From Mytilus trossulus (Eukaryota > Mollusca > Bivalvia > Mytilida > Mytilidae), in contig NC_086374.1 in assembly GCF_036588685.1 (NCBI RefSeq), positions 29,318,886 to 29,382,885 of the forward strand: a DNA stretch of 64,000 bases, given 5' to 3'. The notes beneath the pieces are model-generated. The model ran no database searches and was not told the DNA's origin. It saw only the letters and a list, made by a program, of their open reading frames with translations. Made by a program: the position numbers and the translations under genes. Position 1 is the first letter of the stretch. Each line of letters opens with the position of its first letter. Below are positions 43,461 to 57,300 of the stretch, piece after piece.

Positions 43461-45296
43461 AGTTATCTGCTACATTTGTAATTGATATTGGACTCTTGTC
43501 GTATTGCTTTCTATTTAAAAAAAAAGGTTGTTATCCAAACGCTGGTAATAAGCAATATGGTTCCGGAAAAAATGTAACAACCTTTTCTAAAATGATTGTT
43601 TTTATCAACTGTGTAATCAGCCTCCACTTCCCCAAACCTACAAATAACAAATTTTTAAACATTTTTTTTCTTCAAATTTCTACTGTGACTTCAAGTGAAT
43701 CACACTTGAGACAAATCTGAAGTCAAAATCCAATTTCGTGGAAAAATAATCTTAACTTGATTTGTAATGAAGAATGGAGCCCAGTATATGAAAAGGGATA
43801 TAATAAAAGTGATGTTGACCCAATATATACTAAAGAAAATGTATTCTCGTGTGAATAAGTTCACATTCTCTGTTCTGTCATTCTCTGCGATGCGAAAGTA
43901 CAGAGGACCACGGAAACTGTTCAAAGGTCGACTTCAGCTAGTAGAATTGTTCTGCCACAAAGGATCATGATCCCTTTGTACTGCTTGAATGATAAATTAT
44001 GTTTCAGTGATAAAAATGACATCAAACGATGGACACTCTATTCGTATTGGTATTTACAAAAATACGATATGTAAAATCAAACACAATCACATTGTTATGA
44101 AGCGAAATACAATGACACCACACATTTACTAATGTTCTTCCATATGTCTTTTGGTTATTTTTCTTGTTGGGTCGCAGCAATTAATGAAAATAAGAAGATG
44201 TGACAGAATATATGCAAACTTACCTTTCGGAAGTATATTTACGTTTTCATTGTATCTACATATATTTACAAAGCAGAAATACCCCTAAATGATATAGAGT
44301 TCGACCTCTTTGTTTCCAGCTGTATTATATAATGTTTAAACTCGTAGAATTTATGACAAACATGGCGACTTTGCACTTTCAGTCTGCTAATTTAGCTTCC
44401 CTTAGTAGTGAAACTTTTGTAGGACTCCTCTCAAAGGCTACATACATTTTTCAGTTGGTTACATACGCGTGTGTTTTCAGAGACCTCGTAATGACTTCAT
44501 ATTTTCTCTACACCGAGTCTTCAACAACCTCCAGATATCTTAATTTAGCCAAAACGTAGAGTAAAATTATGAAAAAGAAATTCTGATTGCAGGAATTCAA
44601 GCAAAATCCCGAACCCAAACTTTTCTTGAGATTTGATAACACAAAACAAGTTTATGATAGTCTTTTTGATATGATTTATTTTATGTTTAATAAACATATG
44701 TTACTAGAAAAATCGTGGATTTAAAATATGATATACATAAGTCACTAGAAACTTCTTGAGACCTCGAAGTGACTAATAAAGTATACATAGCTTACTTCAA
44801 ATAACTATTCTAAAAAAACAGTGGTATCACTAGAAAGGTCGAAGATACAGAAATAAAAAAATCCACATACGGCCTATATCGTATCAGATGATACAAATTG
44901 GTCCTGTCAGTAACCGATACCAGAAAACCACTAATAACAACAAAATTCCGGCTATTCGTTTTTCAAAAACAAAATTTATCGATATTTTAATAATCATTTG
45001 CGCTTGTCCTCCATGCAAATACTAATACATATATAAGATATGATTATCACATATCTCCGGGATCAAAGTACCTATATATCTGTGATAAAGTACCTGGTGC
45101 GAATTCTACCCAGTCATACGCCTGTGCTTATTTACCGACTATTTCATAACCACTTTTACTTATAATGTCATTTTTATTTCGGTAAACTCAGGAAGAAAAC
45201 AGATCTGCAAGAACTAGAATTCAAATTGGGAATCGACTTTTAAATTTGTGAATAGTACAATTTAGGACATTAGTAGAATATATTCGGTGTGTAACA
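43461..45296. other. Intergenic region before the SRCR gene
   Basis: No recognisable gene, repeat array or clear element. Presumed to hold the SRCR promoter. Confidence 0.4.
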
Positions 45297-45372
45297 ATGA
45301 TTTTGACCAAATGGAACATCATAAACTTATCACATATATTGATACTGTTCATGCTTATATACTTAACAAGGG
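45297..45372 (+). CDS. SRCR gene exon 1, signal peptide
   Basis: [20 protein letters not shown] then IYLTR and one base of Gly. Hydrophobic core preceded by Lys. Strong donor GG|GTGAGT, phase 1, which joins exon 2 as Gly-Gln-Thr-Gln. Linked by phase and context, not by transcript data. Confidence 0.75.
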
Positions 45373-48300
45373 GTGAGTACTTATAGCGTCTAAGCTTTCT
45401 CCATTGAAATCCGACTATAACGACATCTGTAGGTATTTTTGGTTTCTCTTATTTTTGTTAAGATTCTTATTACACCATACCTATCTTATTTTGTCGTCCT
45501 TTACATCAGAGGAGTTGTACATGTTACGCCTTACGACGCAAAAAAATACCTCTTCGGAGCACTTGCGTCCAACTAAATAGTTAGCGCGATTTGTGTTGCT
45601 AAGTCTTGCGTTGCTCTGTTAAAGTTGATAATTTTTTGTTTCGTTATTATTGTGCTATTATTTTAACTTTTTTTCTTCGGCTCATGGTTTGCATTCTGAA
45701 GTTTGTTAATTATATAAACTAAATGTCAAACAAATTCTATAAACACCTTTCTGAATTTCGATATCATCACATGATTGATCGTGATTGATTTGAAAGAAGT
45801 TGACACTGCTTAAGTAGAGCGTATATGTCTACTGACAAGGGTCCAATAACAATTCGGGTCCAATAACAATTCCATTCTACTGGTATTTCCCACATAATCG
45901 GATAGTTTAACGGTCAAGTCTCACCATATGTTTTATGACTTGAAACTACCGAAACTACCAGTTGCTCTTGTAGAACAGATATATTTTTATTTCAAAACGG
46001 CATGCATGCCCAGATAATATTTTTTATTAGAGAATGGTTCTCTTACATAAGACAACAATCCAACGGTACCAAAAAATCCCAGTTTCGATATGTAAATTTC
46101 GAACATAGACAAGTCCCTATTCACAAAATGTCGAGCTGTCATCAACCCAAAAAAAAACCAGAATGACAAATATATATAACATCTAACGAAACACAACCAC
46201 TGGACAGGCTACCTTTACAGAACATGAACACGAGCATCAGCCGGGGTTGGAATACTTTTTAAGCTTTCAAATCTCCCATTTTAAGTTCGAAAAAATGGTT
46301 TGATAATGGGCAATGCATCACACCTTGCAAAAGGGCCTAAATGTGTTAATATTGAGCACCAAATCCTTTCCAATTTTTCACTAAAATACAGCTCAGTGGG
46401 ACAAAACGGGTAAATAGACGAACGTTTGATGACAGGTGCAGATACAAGGGAAACAACGTAAAAGGCCAAAAATGGAGCATATAAAAACTCTGTATAAGTA
46501 AAAGACGAAACACGTCGTGTAAAAAACCCCACATCGTATCAACAGTTTTCTTTAATACGATGTTTTTGTATATGTTAAAACAATTAGAAACGAATTAAAT
46601 AAAAAAAAAAAAAAGTACATGTAAAAGTAAAGACATGAAACACGCGGCATAAAGACACAGGTACAAAGCTATGAAACGCATCGTAAAAAACAGATGCAAG
46701 TAAAACAAAGACAACATATAGTATAATTCAGATACAAGCAAAGCAACGAAACACATCTTATAAAACAGATGCAAGTACATCAATGAAACACATCGTATAA
46801 AACAGATACAAGTAATGCAACGAAACACCTCGTATAAAACAGATACACGTAAAGCAATGAAACACATCGTATAAAACAGATACAAGTAAAAATACGAAAC
46901 ACATCGTATAAAACAGATACAAGTACATCAATGAAACACATCGTATAAAACAGATACAAGTAAATCAATGAAACACATCGTATAAAACAGATACAAGTAC
47001 ATCAATGAAACACATCGTATAAAACAGATACAAGTACATCAATGAAACACATCGTACAAAACAGATACAAGTACATCAATGAAACACATCGTATAAAACA
47101 GATACAAGTACATCAATGAAACACATCGTATAAAACAGATACAAGTAAATCAATGAAACACATCGTATAAAAACAGATACACGTAAAGCAATGAAACACA
47201 TCGTATAAAAACAGATACACGTAAAGCAATGAAACACATCGTATGAAACAGACACAAGAAAAACAATGAAACACATCGTGTAAAACAGATACAAGTTAAA
47301 CCATGAAACACATCGTTTGAAAAAAAAAACAGGTACAAGTAAAACATATGAAACACATCGTATAAAACAGATAAACGAAACACACTTTATAATATAAAAA
47401 AAGAGGATGAAACACTGTATAAAAAGTAGGTACACTCATGGAAGTTATATATATATATATCTAAATTTTTATTTTCAATATTACTTCCATGGTACAATTA
47501 AGTACCTTTATCTTTATGATAACTCGCATATACATGTGTTTTCCGTGTTGTTACATACTATCAGAAATATAGACTTGCTGATCCTTGCTGTATCTTGTAT
47601 TTAGCGACATGGTTAAAACTTGTGGTTATCAGTGATCAGTACATGTTGATAGTACCGATTAGTCGGTTATCAAAAGTAGATACATGTAACAAATCAATTA
47701 ATCCAAGTCGTTAAAAACACGATTAACATAATTAATTCTAGTACTCTCTATGCACACAATTGATACTTTTCTCAGACGTTCTGCATCTTTATATGATTTT
47801 TTTTTATCACAAAAGAAATCAACAGTGACAGTTGATCTTGGAAATAGGTATCTTACATGATACAAAACTTTGAAACAAGGATGCATTTATAGCCAAAAAT
47901 CCCCCCTTACCTATAGGACAGTGGACTGGTTTCACAGCTGTTGGAAAGGGTTTAACTAATCAAATCGACACAAAAATAACTTACAAAAAACTTAAGACAA
48001 AGGTTCAAGACTTACAGATAGAAATATTCTAAAGACGATAATCTTCAGTTGAAGATTCTCGATAATGAGATCTAAATATCCGTTTTGGTTTTCAAGATTG
48101 TTAGTTGTTGTCTCATTGACGTATACTCAGCTAAACGTTTTTTACTTTTGGCATTGTTAATTGTTAATGATAGTTTGATCAGTCCTGTCTCGTTGAGAAC
48201 GAATCTAAGGCCGAAGTAGCTAGTATCTAAAAACACGATAGATTATCAACATAAATGGTCACTTTTGGTCCCCATTTCTAGCCTACGAGTTGTTTTACAT

Positions 48301-51300
48301 CATGCAAACATATTAGCCAATTCAACTGCTATATAATATTTCAATCATCCAGTTTCAACGATACCTAATTACCTAATACATGTTTGTTGACTACCCTGTG
48401 ACAATTGTTTTCTTGTTTATTCAAAGTACAATGTACAAAAAAATAATCCATTTATATATAAGAAAATGAATCTTTATTACTTACTGACATTCTACAGCAA
48501 TTTAACTAAAATAACTTTAGTCCAGGCATAAAAGATCATAAAACACTTGTAAAAAAAAGGGGCAAAAACATCAAACTCGAATAATCTCAGTGGAAATGAG
48601 ATATGGTAAATTAGCAGCACAAGTCACAAAATGATAAAGTCAAGACCCCAAATGATACGAACATTGACTCTACTTGAGTTGTGCATAATCATAATCAAAT
48701 GCATATATAATGTACGAATAACAATATTATACAATGATGACAAGTATGTCCAAATTATCTTCTTTATCAATGAGTACAAGTCAGGATTGTTACAAAGATT
48801 ATAAAAATCAGTCGATATCTTACAAATATTTGTGTCAACATCGCACCCAAAGGTCAGTGTGTGTTTCGTCTTGTTGACTTGTTGACTTAACAAGGACACC
48901 CTGTTTAATTTATTAGATAGTAATATCATATACTCCCACCTTATTTATGCTTTTTCTTCTTCTTCTTCTTCTTCTTCTTCTTCTTCTTCTTCTTCTTCTT
49001 CTTCTTCTTCTTCTTCTTCTTCTTCTTCTTCTTCTTCTTCTTCTTCCTTTATAAAAAATGTTTTAATTTTCTTATTTGTCATCTTAAAGTTTACGTTCTT
49101 TACTCCAAATTAGAATATAATAGGTATGTTACATAATGTATTTGTACGTATCATAAAATTTATTTTCAATACGATGTTTTTATATTTAACACATTAAAAT
49201 TAATATTTTACGATATTTTGAAATCGTTAATCTAGAATCGCTTTGTTTATTATACAAAGGTACACCATTTTTGTCATAATGGCAAACAGACAGTGTTCGG
49301 TTCGTATTCAAGACAAGTATAGAGGGTTTGTGCAAATGAGTATACACTATCGGAAGCACTAAATGTTTTATTGATTTCTTTCATTATTATTACATTATTA
49401 TAGTATAGTAGTCTCAGTTTCTATAAACTACATTCTCTTCTTTAAAAGTTATGGTATCATTATATAAATTTTGAGATTACAATTGCATTTTTAAAACAGT
49501 ATCATATGATTGAATATGATTGACTGGTATTTAACCTAAATTTGCATGAAAAAATATATTCTTGATTTACAGGACAAACTCAACCAAATAGCCTACGACT
49601 GGTAAATGGTAAACGACCAACTCAAGGTAGATTAGAGATATATCATAACAACACTTGGGGATCTATCTGTGATGACCACTTTGACAACAATGCGTCTATA
49701 GTAGCATGTAAACAACTAGGATTTTATCAGTCGTAAGAATATATTTGAATACTGCTTTGCAAGACTGCATCACCTATTTTCCCTATTTACCACTATCTAT
49801 GCTATGTGTCTATATTATATTGTACATTGAAGTCTTACTTAATTCTTGTACAGGTAATATTCTCAGGTGTAGGATTTGACAAGATTTTAAAAACAATAAC
49901 AATAAAAAATGTTGCATATCAATTTATCAAGTCTATATAGTATCTGAGACATACATGTGTCACGATCGGCTTATATTTGAAGTGACACCATCTGAATATA
50001 ACCGTGACAGTTTCATGACTGAGTCATACTGATTTTTTAAAATTTTTACTGTTTTTTTCTTCTAATTCATTTTCCTTTTTCTAATGTCTAATGTCATTTG
50101 GTATAGATAAGATCAGATAATGCCAAATTGTGCCGTTGTCTGTTTTTATGTAGACGAAAGCGCGCATGGTCTGGTGTATTTTATATTATACGCCTGGTAC
50201 CTTTGATAACTGTTTAACCTTTCACAGTACAACTTTTTTTCTTAGAATGATCATTTATTATGATGATAACACAATATTGACTGCTGTACCCCTATTTTTG
50301 ACATTTTTACTCTTTGAGTATGTTTGTTTTGTTCATACATCGTTGACTGGCAATGTAATGGAATTTGATGCGACTGTCATACAGGTGAGAGGTTTAACTA
50401 GCTATAAAACCAGGTTCAATCCACCATTTTCTACATTAGAAAATGCCTGTACCAAGTCAGGAATATGACAGTTGTTATCCATTCGTTTGATGTGTTTGGA
50501 ATTTTGATTTTGCCTTTTGATTTTGGATTTTCCTTTTTGAATTTTCCTCGGAGTTCGGTATTTTTGTGTTTTTACTTTTTATAATATTAAATTTTTTATT
50601 GTTGGATAAGATACGGGTTATTGAAAATCTCTAAATGACCGATTTCCACTAGTCGATACCGTATTTGAAAAACTACACACTAAGTTCGTTTCTCTCCCTT
50701 TTCTTGTGATTCCTCTCCTCTTCCTTGAAGAAAGTCATGAAAATACCCGACAGATAACAGTAACATCAGGCGCGTAGCTCCCTATACGCCAACACGCAGT
50801 TGCGTGCACATCGATTTGGCATGCAAAATAAAATTGCAAAATAAACATTTATAAATTAAATGTTTAAAGGAAACACATATGTTGTCACTTTTTTAATTGA
50901 TGAAATGTCATTAAATAACGGCATTTGGTTTCAAAATAGAAGTTCTATTGGAGATCATGACAAAATCGGACAGTATTACTTGTATCTCATTTCAAGATTT
51001 GAATTTGTTATATCAGTCTAAGACATGTAATTTCGGAGCACATTTTACAGGGTACGGTTTATCTGTTTGGAATGAGATGTACCAATCGGCATTAGATTTA
51101 TCAGAACCCTTCGATATCGTTGAAAATATGACACGGCGATGTGTTCTACAGACTACCAGAGCCAATCACCCTGCAAACACGCCAAAACAGTATTGGAAAG
51201 TCTCGTTATAATTTGCGTTTATAGACCATATGATAATGGAACTGGAGAGTGTAGTCACGTCACGACAGAAAATCGCTTCTTTGTGCCGTATCTGCTTCTT

Positions 51301-54300
51301 CTTGTTGTAGGAAATATAACAGACTAACAAATCTCAACATTGTCTGAGACATACGAAACTGACCTGGTATGTAGTTTTGACGAATTCAATTGGGAGGTCG
51401 CTCGATGGCGAATACGTACGTTGCATGGTTTATAACATCTCGCAAGTGCTACCGTGGAGATCTATCGGTGTACTAGTCTGTTGAAATCAAATGTACGACC
51501 AACAATGCACAACTACTGGTTATCATCGCTAGCATTACTGCATATCCATCGGCGTTTCAGTGTAAATATTGACAAAGTAATAGAGAAGTTCGTTTCTGCC
51601 TAGACCCGAAAAGCAGATTTTGGACAATTTTGAGTAAATTCTGTATCAGAAAAATGTGTAGTTTATGTTTTCAATTAACCATGCCGATTTACTCTATTCA
51701 GAAGCTTTATTAATAGTTTTACATTCATAAATTGTTAATAAGTCCTATCTACATGTAGCTCCTCTTTCAACTGTCCTATAACCGAAAACCGAAAAAAAAA
51801 CATTTTTCTGCGTAAAAGGGTCCCAAAAATTTTTCGCCTCGCTCCGCTCGGCGGTACTTGCTTGCACATTGTTTCTTTCTAGCTACGCCCCTGAACATTA
51901 ACAGGGTACCCTCCTTTACATTTTTTTTATGCAGAGCAAAATAAGGTATATATATAATCATTTTGATTCAGTCTGCCTAGAAAATAAAATATGAGTGGCA
52001 TCATAGTCACTACAGTTACACTCATTTTGCAATATTTACATGAGGTCAGACAAATAGCCTTTCAAGATGTCATATTTATTCAGAACTATAATCCAACAGT
52101 CCTATGTAGTTGTTATATTTAAGAAATAATTGATGCATTGAAGCTATACTTTATTGTAGAAGGGGTCGAATTTAAGCTTTTTTGTGTACTGGCCAGCCGT
52201 GGGCCTGTGACAGAATATAAGTTCCCCCATAATATTTGTTCCAAAGAACTTTTAGCATATAAAAAAAGTTCCATTGGGAACTTTACTTGTATAATATTTT
52301 ATCCAATGCTATAAGAAAATTTCCTTCACAAAGGATAAAATATTACATAAGGAAAGTTCCCAATGGAACTTTTGTCATATGCTAAAAGTTCTTAGAATAA
52401 ATATTATGGACAATGTTTTATATACTCATGATATTATAATGAAAGTTCCAGGAACATTTGTTATATTATAAAAGTTCTGGGAATATTTGTTATATTATAA
52501 AAGTTCTAGGAATATTTGATATATTTTAAAAGTTCCTGGCATATTTGGAATATTGGCTATATTATAAATGTTCCAGGGATAGTTATCATGGTTATTAGAT
52601 AATGAAAGTTCTTGATATATTTATTGTGTGATCAAAGTTTTAGGAATATATACTACAATATCATAAATCATTTCTAGCTACAAATGTATAGAATTAAATT
52701 TCCAATAATAAAGTAGACATTTTCACCTGAAATTTGTGGCTTACTTCATGCTTGACTAAAGTTTGAGCATATCTTTCTGTCATTGGTACAGACTAAAGGA
52801 CCATTTAGTTAAGTCACAGTGGGACATGCAGTGATAAAATATTAAAAATATATATCCTAACCTTGCTTAGCATGAGAGCCATCGTTTAAATATGTAAACG
52901 TTTTGTTGTATTCCTCAGACTCCATCTTTGTATGTACTACATGCACAGGTAAATATCATGTGAGGTGAACATTAATTAAGATTTAATCAGGTGTAAAAAA
53001 ATCAAATGACACTCTTTCTTTAAAGGAACAAATATTTTGACACCATATGATATTTTAGTTCCAGGAAAATACCTTATGAAGGTGGAACTAATATTATGTA
53101 ATGTTTGTTCCCAAGAACTTTTATTATCCATAGTTTTGTTCCAGGGGGAACAAGTATTATGAGGAACAAATATATGTTCACAGGCCAGCCGGACCAGTGG
53201 ACTGAATAAATCTACTGGTCCTGCAAAAACGACATTCATTTGACAAACACTAATGTAAACGATGCAATCAGTGAGTTTTATAGACAAATCTACTGGTTCA
53301 CCGGACCACCAGCTGACAAAGTCTACTGGTCCGATGCAAATTCTACTGGTCTCTGACCACCAGACCAGTGCCAATTTCAACCCCTGTTGTAGTTTTAACA
53401 TGGGTAGGCATTATATTCATGATTATTTTTGCCTGAGCGATAGTGAGGGCTAAAATAACAAGAATATAATGCCTACCCATGTTAAAATTACAATAAAGTA
53501 TAGCTTGCATCAATTATCATGATTATTTTGATTCTGAATAGGACAATAAGGTCATTTCCATGTCCAATAAGTGTAAGTGTAAAAGCAGTTGTGTATGCTC
53601 TTCCATGAACCTTCCTTTTTTGTTGTAAAGAAGCAAATGGCTGGCGCTGTGATTTATCAGAGGGTGAAGTTTGAATGGCCAGCATGAACAGTTGTCGTAT
53701 CTAGGTCAAATATGTCAATTTCGGTTTGCAACTCATTACAGTCATAATAAATGACTTAGTAACATTATGTAAACCATTAAAGAGTTTGAAAGTGTTTTAA
53801 AAGTAAGGATATAAATTAAGTGCATGATAATTTATAAAAAAATCATTATTCTGAAGAAGTCAATATACGCATGTGCCAACAAATTTGATTTGATTTAGAG
53901 CATGGGTTTGTTTACAAAGCAAAAGAAGCATGTCATATTCAAATGTTATAATGTGAAATAACAGAAGTGTGCTGTTTTCAACTTTTTATTGAAATGCAAT
54001 TAAGATCTTATTTAAAGAAATAATTGAATAAATGGACTAGACTGTCTTTGAATTTTTTGATATTTATGATTTTCTAATTTTGATATGATTTTTTTACAGG
54101 AGTAAAATATCATTATCAAGAACAAATGGTTATTTTGGTGCAGCTCCAACATCTTATCCTATCTGGCTTGATGATGTAACATGTGCAGGGAATGAAAACA
54201 GTTTGCTAAATTGTCAACACAAAGATTTTGGTCGAGAAAACTGTAAACATACTGAAGATGTTGGTGTAGATTGTGATGCAGGTAACAAATTGTCAATTGT

Positions 54301-57300
54301 AGATTGTGTTGCATGGGTTTAGATTGCAGTGGCGGATCCAGAACTTTTCCTGAGGGGGGGGGCCTGCTGACTGACCTAAGAGGGGGCCCGATCCAGTCAT
54401 GCTTCAATGATTCCCTATATAATCAACCAAATTTTTCCCACGAAAGGGGGAGGCCCAGGCCCCCCAGGGCACCCTGGATCCGCCTTTGGATTGTGGACGT
54501 ATAGGCACTACTGTGTCAAGGTGTATATTGTGGACGTACAGACATTACTGTGTCAAGGTGTAGATTGTGATGGAAGTAATTAGTAAACCAAATAAAAAAC
54601 TAAAGACATTATATTCTGGCATTTATTCTTGATAGTTTATTGGCAACACTAGCATTATTCTTTAAACAAAGGTACATGTACATGTATGATATTAATGAAA
54701 AGAGTTTATTTAACACATTTCTAACATTGTTATTCTTTTACAAACAAAGTATCAGGTTACTCCAAGGAAAGACTAATTGACCCATGATCTTTTGTCTTTT
54801 AAGAAATAATTGATGCAAGCTATACTTTATTGTAGTTTTAACATGGCACATGCATGAGTAGGCATTATATTCATCAATTTGTTTTTACCTGTGCGATAGT
54901 AACACGAATATGATGCCTACCCATGTTAAAACTACAATAAAGTATAGCTTGCATCAATTATTTTGATTCTGAATATGACAATTAAGGTAATTTCTATGTC
55001 TGTTAACTATAAGTGTAAAAGTGTTTGTGTAGGCCCTTCCATGAACCTCCGTTTTTTGTTTGTAAAGAAGTAAACGGCCAGAGGGAGGAGTTTGAATAGC
55101 CTGAGCATGAACAGTTGTGGTATCTAGTTCAAATATGTTCAATTTTGGAATGCAACACATTACAGTCATAATAAATGAATAAGTAACATCATGTGCACCA
55201 TTTTAGAGTTTGAAAGTGTTTTAAAGTTAAGGATATAAGTGCATGATAAATTGATAATTTGATAAAATTCATTACACTGAAGAAGTCAATATACACATGT
55301 TCTTACAAATTTTATTGGATTTAAAGTATGGGTTTGTTCACAAAGCTAAAGAAGCAATCATATTAGAATAAGAAGTATTGCCCTAACTCTAATGGCTTTT
55401 TTTTATTCACCTTTTTTTCTTTTCAGCTCTTGATGCAAATTTACAACTAAGATTACGTGATGGTACAAAAGGAAGTGAAGGTCGTGTTGAGGTTTTTTAC
55501 AACAATACCTGGGGTACTATATGTGATGATGAGTTTGACAACAATGCTGCTAAACTTGTTTGTGCTGCCGTTGGTTATAAATTAAAGCAAGTATTAATAA
55601 TTTGGTTTTTGTCTATGTCACAGAATCTTCAATTTACTTCTCCTAGGATTAATTGCCTATGATGAAAAATTTCAATAATTTTTTCACGTTTTCAACATTA
55701 GTTTTCCTAAGACTGTAACTGTAAAAAAGAAATCCCTATGGAAACTTTATATATGTTTGTATTTCTAATGTCATTTGCGTCCTTCATGTGCTTATAGAAG
55801 TTAAAAACATATATATGAACAGTATATGTCTTTTTTGCTTGTTTACCAGTTTCAACCTTTTTAACCTAATTCGTTGAATCAAAAACTATAATAAATAGGT
55901 CAATGTAGGTGCAGAAAGTGCTCACTACAATAATGATCAGCAATACAAGATCTACAATAAAGTCATATGATAGAAATCTTCAATGAATTGCTTAATGAAG
56001 TTTTTTCCCTTTTTTGGGCTATTATCTTTATGATTATGATAGATAGGTAAAGATGTATTCCTGAGTTCTCAACTCATGGAAATCTATCTGGACTCATCTG
56101 TTTCAAAACTGGTGAGTCTAAATACACAGCAAGATTGAAAAATGTTGTAAATTTGAGCACATCCACATCATTTTATAGCAAAAGTTTATATAATAAACTT
56201 TATTTGGATGTTATTTCTTTGCTCTACTTTGTCCTTGAGACTGAAAATATAAGCTATATAGCAATAACTCATTCTCAGTGCTTGACTTGTAATGGCCAAA
56301 AATGAAAAGCTGCTAGACTCACATAAAAAAATTCTTAGAGAGAACTCTAATATGAATAGAATATTTAATTCCTTGTTATTGAAACATTTAGTGCACAGGT
56401 CAGTATTGTAGAACAATTTTTATTTGGTTGCAATAACTAAAGAGATATTTTATGATTATTTTTATATTTCCAGTACTGTAGCCGTTCCAATCAGCAGTTC
56501 CTTTTTTGGGAATGCCTCTAATCTTCGTATATGGTTAGATGATGTCAAGTGTACAGGAAATGAACCTGGACTTGGAGCATGTAGTCACAAACCTTGGGGA
56601 ACAAACAACTGTGACCATGGGGAAGATGCAGGGGTATTTTGTTTACAAGGAGGTAGGTTTATAATCTAGTTTTTCCTGAGTGTATTCATTTGAGCAGAAC
56701 CATTATTCAAAATGACTTTACACAAGTGCTACATTGTTTGTTTATTATGGAATGTTATGTTGAGAAAACTATTTATTTATTTAATCTTTTTTCATAGTTA
56801 ATGATATTTTAAATTCAGTTGATTATAAAATGATAAAAGTACAAATTACTTTTACTATAAACTATGAAATATTTTATACTTTAAGCTACTGCACAGCCAA
56901 CAAATGTGCTGGTTAGGCTAGCTGGTGGTAGAAATAAATATGAAGGCAGGGTAGAGATATACGTATACAACAGATGGGGAACAATATGTGATGATTCATT
57001 TGATGCTAGAGAGGCCAGAGTTGTCTGTAAAATGCTTGGATTTAACAGGTACTTCATTACAGATGTGCAGTCCAGATAGTATTGTAATTATACTTTGAGG
57101 ATCCCATTTGGATGAAAAATATTATCCTATGACAATATAAAAAAGAAGATGTGGTATGATTGCTAATGGGACAACTCTCCACACGAGACCAAATGACATA
57201 GAAATTAACAATAGGTCACTGTACAGCGTTCAACAATGAGCAAAGGCCATATGCGTAGTCAGCTATAAAAGGCCCCGAAATGACAATGTAAAACTATTCA

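Noticed and set aside
46600-47400. Regular direct repeats resembling a CRISPR array
   Set aside because: Units are contiguous, with no unique spacers, in a eukaryotic intron with no cas genes.
46595-47435. Several overlapping frames rich in Tyr, Leu, Phe and Cys
   Set aside because: They are translations of the 37-bp minisatellite in three frames.
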